Shown here: in pieces, positions 27,188 to 34,929 of the stretch | Numbering within the stretch: the first letter of the stretch is position 1 | Layout of the letters: the number at the start of each line of letters is the position of its first letter | Assembly (NCBI RefSeq): GCF_039541575.1 | Contig: NZ_BAABGM010000001.1 | Span: 1-64,000 of the forward strand | DNA from: Fodinibacter luteus | Lineage (GTDB): Bacteria > Actinomycetota > Actinomycetes > Actinomycetales > Dermatophilaceae | Length of the DNA: 64,000 bases | Direction: 5' to 3' | Position numbers and translations under genes: made by a program | The notes under the pieces: generated by a model | Database searches by the model: none | Told to the model about the DNA's origin: nothing | The model's input: the letters and a program-made list of their open reading frames with translations, nothing else

Positions 27188-28033
27188 TCAGAGGAGGCGG
27201 CGGCCCATGGCCCAGGCGGTGAGCTCGTGCCGGGACGACAGCTGGAGCTTGCGCAGCACCGACGACACGTGCGTCTCGACGGTCTTGACCGAGATGAACA
27301 GCTCCTTGGCGACCTCCTTGTACTGGTAGCCGCGGGCGATGAGCCGCATGACCTCGCGCTCGCGCGCGGAGAGCCGGTCGAGCTCCTCGTCCACCTCGGC
27401 GATCTCGCCGGCCGCGGCGCCGAAGGCGTCGAGCACGAAGCCGGCCAGCCGCGGCGAGAACACGGCATCCCCGTCGGCGACGCGCCGGATCGCGGTGATG
27501 AGGTCGCGCGCCCCGATCGTCTTCGTGACGTACCCGCGCGCCCCGGCCCGGATCACCGCGATGACGTCCTCGGCCGCGTCGGACACCGACAGCGCGAGGA
27601 AGCGCACCGGCGTCCCGGCGGCGGTCTCGACCCCCATGCACCCGCGGATGACGTCGACACCGCCGTTGCCCGAGCCGCCGGGCAGGTGCACGTCGAGCAG
27701 CACGACGTCGGGCGTCTCGGCCCGGATGACGGCGACGGCGGTGTCGACGTCGGGGGCCTCCCCGACGAACTCGCACACCGCGGGCCCTCCCGCGGCCGAC
27801 ATCGCCTCGGTCAGCTCGGCGCGCACCCCGGTGCGGAACATCCGGTGGTCGTCGACGAGCACGACGCGCACCGGTCCCGCGGGCGGACCCCCGGACCGGC
27901 TCGGGCCGCTCGGGCCGCTCGGGCCGCTCGGGCCGCTCGGGCCGCTCGGGCCGCCGGGCCCTCCGGTCGGGCGGGTGGGGCCGCGGGAGCCGCTGGAGCC
28001 CCCCGTGGGGCCGGTCGGAGTGGTCTGGCTCAT
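27188..28033 (-). CDS. LuxR/NarL-family response regulator
   Basis: Response regulator paired with the PspC-type kinase upstream. 281 residues: an odd N-terminal tail of about 50 residues made of Gly-Pro-Ser repeats, a receiver domain from VRVVLVDDHRMFR (acidic pair DD; phospho-Asp in DVVLLDVHLPGG), then a linker and a LuxR-type helix-turn-helix (LSAREREVMRLIARGYQYKEVA, KTVETHVSSVLRKLQL). Its ATG overlaps the kinase stop (ATGA). A GTG directly before VVLVDDHR could be a shorter start that skips the repeat tail. Regulated genes are probably the divergent PspC operon. Confidence 0.92.
   Translation of the reverse strand: MSQTTPTGPTGGSSGSRGPTRPTGGPGGPSGPSGPSGPSGPSGPSRSGGPPAGPVRVVLVDDHRMFRTGVRAELTEAMSAAGGPAVCEFVGEAPDVDTAVAVIRAETPDVVLLDVHLPGGSGNGGVDVIRGCMGVETAAGTPVRFLALSVSDAAEDVIAVIRAGARGYVTKTIGARDLITAIRRVADGDAVFSPRLAGFVLDAFGAAAGEIAEVDEELDRLSAREREVMRLIARGYQYKEVAKELFISVKTVETHVSSVLRKLQLSSRHELTAWAMGRRLL
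27899..27952. repeat. 9-bp minisatellite, six perfect units
   Basis: GCTCGGGCC is repeated six times without error within the response-regulator gene, encoding six Pro-Ser-Gly triplets. Units are a multiple of three, so copy-number change would keep the frame. Confidence 0.9.
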
Positions 28034-29325
28034 GGCTGTCCTTCCTCGAGCGGTGGCAGCCGCAGCTCCACCTCGGTGCCGTCGTCCCTGCGGCGCACCC
28101 GCGCCGTCCCGCCGTGCCGCTCCATCCGACCGAGGATCGACTGCCGGACGCCGAGCCGGTCGGTCGGCACGGCATCGAGGTCGAAGCCGTCGCCGCGGTC
28201 CCGCACGAAGGCCTCGACGCCGCTCGGCCCGATCTCCACGTAGGCCGTGACCGGGGTGCCGCCGTGCCGCACGGCGTTGAGCAGCGCCTCGCGCATCGCC
28301 TGGGCGAGGGCCGCACCGTGCGGCTCGTACGGCCGGTCGCCGGTCACGACGAGGTCGATCGCGACCCCGTGGACGTCCTCGACGTCGTGCGCCACCTCGG
28401 TGACCGCGGCGGCGAGCGTCGACTGCGAACCCTGCGGCCCGGCGTACAGCCACGAGCGCAGTTCGCGCTCCTGCGCCCGGGCGAGCCGGGTCACGGCGGC
28501 GGCATCCCCCGCCTGACGCTGGATGAGGGCCAGCGTCTGGAGCACCGAGTCGTGCAGGTGTGCCGCGATGTCGGCGCGCTCGGTGGCCCGGGCGGCGGCC
28601 ACCTGCTCACGGCGCAGGTCACCCCACAGCCGCAGCGCCCACGGCGCCGCGATGATGAGCGCGCCGACGAGGACGGCGACAGCGGCGAGCAGGGCGTCCC
28701 ACACGGCCGTGATCGACTGGCCGCGCGTCACGAGGACGAGGATGCCGGTGACGGCCAGTCCCGCTCCGAGGGCCACGCGCACCCATCCGAACCGGGCCGC
28801 ACCCGACCCGGCTCCGAGCCAGCGGGAGCGCTGGGCGTCGTCGAGGTTGGACCACGCGACGACGGCCCCGACGGCGATCGTGAACAGCGGCACGAGCACC
28901 GAGCCGATGAGCGAGCCACCGAGCACGGGGGTGACGAGCACCGCGCCGACGACGACGAGCACCCCCCCGACCGCGATGACGAGCCCCCACTGGCGCCGCT
29001 CGGGGGGCGCCTCGGCGAGCCCGGTCACCGGGTCGGTCGTGAGGTCCTCCTCGGGCGTCAGGGCCCACAGGAAGACGTAGGCGACGGCGCCGGCACCACC
29101 CGCGAGGGTCAGCAGGACGAAGCCCCAGCGCACGAGCCGCGTCGACAGCCCGAGGTGGCGGGCGACCGCGGCGCTGACGCCCGGCGTCCAGCCCCGGCCG
29201 CGGGCGCGCACCATCGGCGGTCGTGCCGGCCGGTGCGACCCGCCGTGGCTGCCGGCCCCGAGGTCGGGGCCGGCACCGCTCCCGAGGTGCAGCGGGGCGG
29301 CCGCGGGCTCGTAGGGTGTCGGCAC
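28030..29325 (-). CDS. PspC-domain sensor histidine kinase
   Basis: Membrane sensor kinase of the HisKA_3/NarX class, 431 residues. A PspC-like segment (about 40-95: VSAAVARHLGLSTRLVRWGFVLLTLAGG, VFLWAL) is followed by further membrane helices to about residue 230. The dimerisation domain holds the phospho-His in ADIAAHLHDSVLQTLALIQRQ, and the ATPase domain has the N box REALLNAVRHGG and G box DRGDGFD. It is coupled to the LuxR-type regulator by an ATGA overlap. This kinase/regulator layout resembles Streptomyces MacRS as I recall it. The likely stimulus is envelope stress. Confidence 0.9.
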   Translation of the reverse strand: MPTPYEPAAAPLHLGSGAGPDLGAGSHGGSHRPARPPMVRARGRGWTPGVSAAVARHLGLSTRLVRWGFVLLTLAGGAGAVAYVFLWALTPEEDLTTDPVTGLAEAPPERRQWGLVIAVGGVLVVVGAVLVTPVLGGSLIGSVLVPLFTIAVGAVVAWSNLDDAQRSRWLGAGSGAARFGWVRVALGAGLAVTGILVLVTRGQSITAVWDALLAAVAVLVGALIIAAPWALRLWGDLRREQVAAARATERADIAAHLHDSVLQTLALIQRQAGDAAAVTRLARAQERELRSWLYAGPQGSQSTLAAAVTEVAHDVEDVHGVAIDLVVTGDRPYEPHGAALAQAMREALLNAVRHGGTPVTAYVEIGPSGVEAFVRDRGDGFDLDAVPTDRLGVRQSILGRMERHGGTARVRRRDDGTEVELRLPPLEEGQP

Positions 29326-29390
29326 CCCTCCATCCTGACGTACTCCGGGGCTCGAGCGGGCTCCTCCCGGGGTCGGCTCAGGGGGGGGTC

Positions 29391-29402
29391 AGGGTCGACC
29401 CT
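29391..29402. promoter_or_regulatory. 12-bp perfect palindrome in divergent PspC promoter region
   Basis: AGGGTCGACCCT is fully symmetric and lies between the divergent kinase (start 29325) and PspC gene (start 29441). It is a good candidate binding site for the LuxR-type regulator, controlling both sides. Confidence 0.45.
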
Positions 29403-29440
29403 CATGGCGCGACCGGACTCCCCGGGACCACGCTGTGGGT

Positions 29441-30820
29441 ATGACGCAGAACCCCACACCGAACGCGCCCCCCCAGGGCACCTCGTTCCTCGACGACACC
29501 TTCGCCCGGCTGCGGGCCAGCGGCTACGAGCGCGACACCGAGGGGCGGTGGTTCGGCGGCGTCTGCTCCGGGCTCGCGCACCGGTTCGGCGTCGACCCGA
29601 TCCTCATCCGCGCCGCGGCGATCGTGCTCGCCTTCCTCGGTGGCCTCGGCCTGACGGCCTACGTCCTCCTGTGGCTCCTCATGCCCGACCGCCGCGGCGA
29701 CATCCTCGCCGAGCGCGCCGTCCGGCACGGCGAGCTCGGCCCGATCGCGCTGCTCGTGCTCGCCGGCTTCCTCGTTCTCGGCGGGATCGTCTCGATCGGC
29801 CAGGGCGACGGCTGGATCGCGCCGCTGTGGCTCATCCCTGTGGCCGTCGTCGCCTGGTTCGTCATCAGCCGCGGCCGCAGCGGCGGTGCCGCACCGTGGA
29901 CGACCGGCGGCACCCCACCCCCGCCCCCCGTGCCCCCGGGCACGCCACCACCCCCGCCTTCGTCAGGAGTCGCCATGTCCACACCCACGACGATGTCCGC
30001 CGCCCAGCAGGCGGCGGCCCCCACCCGGCCCGTACCCACGGGCCCACCCGCCCCGACGCCCTACGGGACCCCGACCCCGCCGCCGTACGGGACCCCCGCG
30101 GGCGGCCAGTACCCCGGCCCCTACGGCGGGCGCCCGGTGCCCCCGGCACCCCCGCGCCCCGTCGGGCCTCCCCCGCCTCCGCAGCCCCGGCGCCGTCGCC
30201 CGAGCGCCTTCGTCGGCCTGATGTCCCTCGGCGTGGCCCTGGTCGGCCTCGGTCTCGGCGCCGCCCTCGACGGGCCGCTCGGCTTCCCGGGCAGCTCGGC
30301 GACCCTCGGCTTCCTCATCGCGCTCGTCGGGGTCTCGGTCGTCGTGCTCACCCTCGGCCTCACCGGCCGGGCCTCGGGCTTCAGCGGCTTCCTCACCGTC
30401 GTCCTCGCCCTCCTGCTCGTGACCTCCTCGGCCGCGTCGCGGATCGAGGTGCGCGACGGGGTCGGCGAGCGCACGTGGACCCCGGTCCCCTCCTCGGGGG
30501 TCACCCGGTACGAGCTCGGGGCCGGCGAGGCAACCCTCGACCTCAGGCAGCTCGACTCCGCCACGGTGTCGGCGACGCCCCAGAGGATCACCGTCGAGAT
30601 GGGTGCCGGCGACCTCCGGATCCTCGTCCCGAACGGCCTCGACACCCGCGTCGACGCCAGCGTCGGCTTCGGCGACATCAGCCACCGTGGCGGCATCGGC
30701 GGCAGCACGGACACGAGCGGCACCGACCGCAGCACCTCGACCGTCATCGGCGAGCAGCCCGTCCAGGTCGTCGTCGACGCCGAGCTCGGCTTCGGCCAGA
30801 TCACCATCCAGGAGCAGTGA
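29441..30820 (+). CDS. PspC-domain membrane protein with LiaF-like C-terminus
   Basis: Likely envelope-stress membrane protein, 459 residues. The PspC domain (about 30-80: GRWFGGVCSGLAHRFGVDP, then LGLTAYVLLWLLMP) is followed by two more helices (to about 145), a long Pro/Gly/Thr-rich loop (150-245), three further helices (250-335) and an extracytoplasmic beta-rich domain with LGAGEATLDL and MGAGDLRILVPNG motifs as in LiaF/DUF2154 or toastrack proteins. ATG 29441 is preferred; GTG 29435 in frame adds two residues. It overlaps the next gene by one base (TGATG). The divergent two-component system carries the same PspC fold, suggesting they interact. Confidence 0.85.
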   Translation: MTQNPTPNAPPQGTSFLDDTFARLRASGYERDTEGRWFGGVCSGLAHRFGVDPILIRAAAIVLAFLGGLGLTAYVLLWLLMPDRRGDILAERAVRHGELGPIALLVLAGFLVLGGIVSIGQGDGWIAPLWLIPVAVVAWFVISRGRSGGAAPWTTGGTPPPPPVPPGTPPPPPSSGVAMSTPTTMSAAQQAAAPTRPVPTGPPAPTPYGTPTPPPYGTPAGGQYPGPYGGRPVPPAPPRPVGPPPPPQPRRRRPSAFVGLMSLGVALVGLGLGAALDGPLGFPGSSATLGFLIALVGVSVVVLTLGLTGRASGFSGFLTVVLALLLVTSSAASRIEVRDGVGERTWTPVPSSGVTRYELGAGEATLDLRQLDSATVSATPQRITVEMGAGDLRILVPNGLDTRVDASVGFGDISHRGGIGGSTDTSGTDRSTSTVIGEQPVQVVVDAELGFGQITIQEQ

Positions 30821-31209
30821 TGACCAGTCCCAGCACACCCCCCACCCCCCGCGAGGACACCCTCGCCGACGAGGTCTTCGTCGACGACACCCGCACGACC
30901 CCGCAGCCGCCGCCGACCCCGGGAACCACCCCCGCCACGGCATCCGCCGCGCAGCAGACGACGACGCAGCCGACGACGACGCAGCCGACGACGGCGGCCA
31001 CCGAACCCACGTACCTGCGCGGTCCCGCCCCGTTCGCGGTCGTGCTCGGGATCCTCGGTCTCGTCATCGCGGGCGCCACACTCGTCGCCGAGCTCACCGA
31101 CCTCTCGGTGCCCTGGACCGACCTCGGCCCGTGGAGCGTCGTCGCGGCCGGCCTCGTCGTACTCATGGTGGGCGCGACCGGCCTGCGCGGCAGCCGCACC
31201 CGCGACTGA
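30820..31209 (+). CDS. Small membrane protein with Thr/Pro-rich tail
   Basis: A 129-residue protein: a disordered N-terminal half with TTTQPTTTQP repeats (a 15-bp DNA duplication near 30959-30988), then two hydrophobic helices (FAVVLGILGLVIAGATLVAEL and WSVVAAGLVVLMVGATGL) and a short basic tail. No known domain. It is translationally coupled to the PspC protein and is probably part of the same envelope-stress unit. Confidence 0.75.
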   Translation: MTSPSTPPTPREDTLADEVFVDDTRTTPQPPPTPGTTPATASAAQQTTTQPTTTQPTTAATEPTYLRGPAPFAVVLGILGLVIAGATLVAELTDLSVPWTDLGPWSVVAAGLVVLMVGATGLRGSRTRD

Positions 31210-31217
31210 CCGTGCGA

Positions 31218-31883
31218 TCAGGCGAGGCCCACCGCACGCAGCGCGGGCGGCACGCTCGCCACGACCTCGACCGACGCCAGCTCATCGAGCGGAACCCACC
31301 GCGCGTCGGACGTCGACCCGCCCACGTCGTTCACGACGGGGCGGGTCGGCCGTGGGCAGCGGGCCGTGTGCAGCAGCCGCACCGCGTGGTAGTCCTCGAG
31401 GCCGCGCGCCGAGCGGCCCACCCAGTGCTGCGTCATGACGTCGACGAGGCGCACCTCGTCGACGACCTGCCCGGTCTCCTCGCACAGCTCGCGGACGACC
31501 GTCGCCTCGGGGGACTCGCCCGGGTCGATGCCACCGCCGGGCAGGTTCCACCGCCCGGCGGCCCCGGTGCGCGGGGCGAGCTGGGTCAGCAGGAGCCGTC
31601 CCTCGGCGACGACGACGGCGTAGGCCGCGACCCGCTGGTGCGGCTCGATCCGCGACCGCTCGGCGTGGGTCAGGCCCGGCCCCTCCGCCGCCCCGACGGC
31701 GGGCACGGCGGGCACCGGCGCCACGGCGTAGCGCAGGGTGAGGTCGCCGAGCACCCCCACCGCCGCCACGACCCGCCCCGCCCAGCCCCGAGCCTCGAGG
31801 GCGGTGACCGGGTCGTCGCCGTGGCCGAGGGGGAAGCTCGCGACGACCCGGCCCGCACCGTCGGTGCCGACGACGGTGATCAC
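31218..31883 (-). CDS. Nudix hydrolase
   Basis: Predicted pyrophosphohydrolase acting on a nucleoside-diphosphate derivative. 221 residues. The Nudix box is GGGIDPGESPEATVVRELCE continuing ETGQ, matching GX5EX7REUXEEXGU. An N-terminal domain of about 70 residues precedes the Nudix fold and is not recognised. The start is GTG 31883, overlapping the glycosyltransferase stop by four bases, so the two are coupled. The substrate could be a nucleotide-sugar given the neighbour. Confidence 0.85.
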   Translation of the reverse strand: MITVVGTDGAGRVVASFPLGHGDDPVTALEARGWAGRVVAAVGVLGDLTLRYAVAPVPAVPAVGAAEGPGLTHAERSRIEPHQRVAAYAVVVAEGRLLLTQLAPRTGAAGRWNLPGGGIDPGESPEATVVRELCEETGQVVDEVRLVDVMTQHWVGRSARGLEDYHAVRLLHTARCPRPTRPVVNDVGGSTSDARWVPLDELASVEVVASVPPALRAVGLA

Positions 31884-33004
31884 GCGACCGGGACCCCGGC
31901 CCGGTGGTACTCGCCGAGGGTGACCTCCACGACGCCGGGCCAGTCCTGCGCGGGAGCGGTGGCGAGCAGGTGAGCGTGCATCGTGCCCCGGAGCGCGTCG
32001 TCCCCGGCGAGTCGGGCGAGCGCCGACGCGAGGGCGGCGTCGGTGTCGGCGAGCAGCCCGTCGACTCCGTCGGTGACGAAGTCGTCGGCGCCCGTGCCGC
32101 GCCGGGCGACGACCGGCAGGCCGGCCGCGCGGGCCTCGAGGGTGGCGATGCCGAACGCCTCGAGCCGGGTCGTCGACAGGTAGACGTCCGCCCCGTGGTG
32201 CAGGCGGCGCAGCTCGTCCTTCGTGACCCGCCCGGGCAGGTCGACCCAGTCCATGCCACGGGTGCGCAGGTGGCGTTCCATGAGCCACCGCTGCGGCCCG
32301 GCGCCGACGATCGTCGCGCGCAGGGGCACCGCGGGGTCCAGGGCCGCGCGGGCGGCGCGGAGCACCTCGAGCATCGCGACCGGGCGCTTGCGGGTCACGA
32401 GGCGCATCGCCGACACGACGTGGACCGGGTGCCCCGCCGCGGCGGCCGGGCCGGGGTGCCACCACGCCGCCTCGACGCCGTTGGGCACGACCCGCACGTC
32501 CGCGCCACGCGCGGCGGCCGACACGCGCCGTGCCGCCATGGAGGACACGGCGTTGAGCGCGACACCGCGCCGTGCCCAGTGCGCGAGGTGACCGACGGTC
32601 CGCATGAGCCAGCCCGACCGGTCGATGACGCAGTGGAAGGTCGCCGTCACGGGCACCCCCACCGACAGGGCGACCGGAACGAGCTCGGTGGCGAACGGGC
32701 TGAGCACCCCGAGGTGGGCGTGGGCGACGTCGAAGCCCCCGGCATCCAGCCGCCGCCGCACCTCACGCGGCGCGAACGGGTTGACCGGGATGCCGCCGGG
32801 CACCGGGATCGCGAACCGGTGGACGACGACGCCGTCGTCACCGCGCTGCGTGGCGCCGCCGCGCTCCCCGTCCGGGCCGGCCGTCGCCGTGAAGACCTCG
32901 ACCTCGTGGCCGGCGGCGACGAGCCGGCGGGAGAGGTCGCGCACCTGGCTCTCGATGCCGCCGAGCCGCGGCGGGTAGCAGTCGGTGAGCATGGCGACCT
33001 TCAC
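31880..33004 (-). CDS. GT4-family glycosyltransferase
   Basis: GT-B retaining glycosyltransferase, 374 residues. The N-terminal acceptor domain starts VKVAMLTDCYPPRLGGIESQ, the typical GT4 opening. The C-terminal nucleotide-sugar domain has VVSAMRLVTRKRP, VGAGPQRWLME and the EX7E-type motif in STTRLEAFGIATLEARAAGLPVV. GTG 33004 is chosen; an in-frame ATG at 33022 adds six residues but lacks a ribosome site. It is divergent from a PIG-L deacetylase with 36 bases between. With the deacetylase and flippase-like gene it suggests synthesis and export of a glycolipid. Confidence 0.88.
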   Translation of the reverse strand: MKVAMLTDCYPPRLGGIESQVRDLSRRLVAAGHEVEVFTATAGPDGERGGATQRGDDGVVVHRFAIPVPGGIPVNPFAPREVRRRLDAGGFDVAHAHLGVLSPFATELVPVALSVGVPVTATFHCVIDRSGWLMRTVGHLAHWARRGVALNAVSSMAARRVSAAARGADVRVVPNGVEAAWWHPGPAAAAGHPVHVVSAMRLVTRKRPVAMLEVLRAARAALDPAVPLRATIVGAGPQRWLMERHLRTRGMDWVDLPGRVTKDELRRLHHGADVYLSTTRLEAFGIATLEARAAGLPVVARRGTGADDFVTDGVDGLLADTDAALASALARLAGDDALRGTMHAHLLATAPAQDWPGVVEVTLGEYHRAGVPVA

Positions 33005-33040
33005 GAACGGACAGCCTGCCATGCGCGAGGATGGTCGACG

Positions 33041-33889
33041 ATGTCCCGCACGATCGTGGCGTTCCATGCCCACCCCGACGACGAGGCCCTCCTCACGGCG
33101 GGCACGATGGCACGCCTGGCCGACGAGGGTCACCGGGTCGTCCTCGTGCTGGCGACGGACGGCGGCGCCGGCCTCGCGGCCGAGGAGCTGCGCCGTGGCG
33201 GCGGCCTCGGGACCCGGCGCCTCGAGGAGGCGCGGCGCTCCGCACAGGTGCTGGGGGTCGCGCGGGTCGAGTGGCTCGGCTACGCCGACAGCGGCAGCGG
33301 CCCGCGGCCCGAGCCCGATGTGCCGGGGGTCGTCCGCTTCTGCCGGGCTCCCCTCGACGAGGCCGCGGAACGGCTCGCGGCGGTCCTGCGCACCGAGCGC
33401 GCCGACCTGCTCCTGTCCTACGACGCCAACGGCGGCTACGGGCACCGCGACCACGTGCGGGTCCACGAGGTCGGCGCCCTGGCGGCGCGGATCGCCGGCA
33501 CCCCGCGGGTGCTCGAGGCGACCGTGCCCCGCGACACCATCGTGCGGGCGGTGCGGGCCGTCGGACGCGTCTACCGGTTCCCGGCCGAGTTCGACCCGAC
33601 GAGCCTCGATCGGGCCTTCTCGGCGCGCTCCGACATCACCCACCGCATCGACGTGCGGCGCCACGTGCGGGCCAAGCGGGACGCGATGCGGGCGCACGCG
33701 TCGCAGGCGACCGGCGGCGGCGCGGCATCCGTCGGCGAGGGCGGGCAGACCGGCGACCGCACCCTGGCCGCGTTCCTGCGCATCCCCCGGCCCGTCTACG
33801 ATCTCGTCTTCGGGAGGGAGTGGTTCCGCGACCCGTCCCTGCCCGCGGGCGGCCCCGTACGCACCGCCATCTTCGAGGGAGACCCGTGA
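33041..33889 (+). CDS. PIG-L/LmbE family deacetylase
   Basis: Zinc-dependent N-deacetylase family (MshB, GlcNAc-PI deacetylase). 282 residues. The zinc and catalytic motif AHPDDEA is at 10-16, and GHRDHVRVH supplies the second His site (about 135-143). Family members act on GlcNAc-containing lipids, thiols or antibiotics; the precise substrate is unknown. Its stop overlaps the next gene (GTGA), coupling it to a flippase-like membrane protein. A mycothiol role is less likely in this setting than a glycolipid role. Confidence 0.88.
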   Translation: MSRTIVAFHAHPDDEALLTAGTMARLADEGHRVVLVLATDGGAGLAAEELRRGGGLGTRRLEEARRSAQVLGVARVEWLGYADSGSGPRPEPDVPGVVRFCRAPLDEAAERLAAVLRTERADLLLSYDANGGYGHRDHVRVHEVGALAARIAGTPRVLEATVPRDTIVRAVRAVGRVYRFPAEFDPTSLDRAFSARSDITHRIDVRRHVRAKRDAMRAHASQATGGGAASVGEGGQTGDRTLAAFLRIPRPVYDLVFGREWFRDPSLPAGGPVRTAIFEGDP

Positions 33890-34929
33890 GCGCGCACACG
33901 AGGAAGGTCGCGCAGGCCGTCGTCGGCCTCGGCCTCGCCGCCGTGCTCCTCATCTGGGGCCTGCCCCACTTCGCGAAGACGTCGTGGGGTGACATCTGGG
34001 CCGTCATCACGACCGTCCCGCTGTCCCACGCGCTCGGCTACCAGCTGCTCATGCTCCTCGGGCTGTGGTGCTACACCTTCACCTTCACCGGCTCCCTCCC
34101 CGGGCTGACGCACGGCAAGGCGCTCATCGTCAACCTCTGCGGGTCGTCGGTGTCGAACCTGCTGCCGGGCGGCGGGGCCCTCGGGCTCGCCGCCACGTAC
34201 GCCATCTGCCGGTCGTGGGGGTTCACCCGCCGGGCGACGTCGACCTCGGTCATCGTGACCGGCGTGTGGAACGTGCTCGCGCGCATCGCGCTGCCCGTGG
34301 GCGCCATCGCCACTCTGTGGTTGAGCGGGGTGGCCCTGCCGTCCGTGCTCACCGAGCTCGCCGTCGCGGGCATGCTCACGGGGGTCGCGATCCTCGGTGC
34401 GCTCATCTCGATCATGACGAGCGAACGGGCTGCCCAGGCCATCGGCCGGGGGCTCGACGCTGTCATCGGCCCGCTCGTGCGCCGCCGCCACCCGGCCTCC
34501 ACGATGCGCGTGTCCGACCTCGTCCACGACCTGCGTGCGCGGATCAACGACGTCGTGTCGAACGGCTGGTGGTCGATGTCGCTCGGCATGGTCGGCTTCT
34601 TCGCCGCCTACTTCGTGCTCTTCGTGCTCATCATGCGCGGCACCGGCGTCACGCTGCCGCTCACCCTGCTCTTCGCGGCGTTCGCCATCGGACGCCTGCT
34701 CACCACCATCGGCGTCACACCCGGGGGCGTCGGCGTCACCGAGACCGCGACCTCGGCCGTCCTCGTCGCGTGGGGGGCCGACCCCGCCGGGGCCACCGCC
34801 GGCGTCGTCCTCTTCTCGATCTTCACGCACCTCATGGAGGTGCCCCTCGGGGCGCTCGGCTGGCTGCTGTGGACCGCCAGCCCGAAGGTCGAGCCCCCCG
34901 CCGAGGGCGAGGAAGCCGTCTACGCCTGA
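33886..34929 (+). CDS. Lysylphosphatidylglycerol synthase-TM/UPF0104 family membrane protein
   Basis: A 347-residue membrane protein with about eight helices of the LPG_synthase_TM (UPF0104) family, often linked to glycolipid flipping or transport. The conserved NLCGSSVSNLLPGGGALGLAATY segment (about 83-105) and TTIGVTPGGVGVTETATSAVLVAWG near 275-300 are hallmarks. There is no aminoacyl-transferase domain, so it is not MprF itself. It is coupled to the PIG-L gene. The last ten bases overlap the convergent asparagine synthetase fusion gene. Confidence 0.85.
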   Translation: MSAHTRKVAQAVVGLGLAAVLLIWGLPHFAKTSWGDIWAVITTVPLSHALGYQLLMLLGLWCYTFTFTGSLPGLTHGKALIVNLCGSSVSNLLPGGGALGLAATYAICRSWGFTRRATSTSVIVTGVWNVLARIALPVGAIATLWLSGVALPSVLTELAVAGMLTGVAILGALISIMTSERAAQAIGRGLDAVIGPLVRRRHPASTMRVSDLVHDLRARINDVVSNGWWSMSLGMVGFFAAYFVLFVLIMRGTGVTLPLTLLFAAFAIGRLLTTIGVTPGGVGVTETATSAVLVAWGADPAGATAGVVLFSIFTHLMEVPLGALGWLLWTASPKVEPPAEGEEAVYA

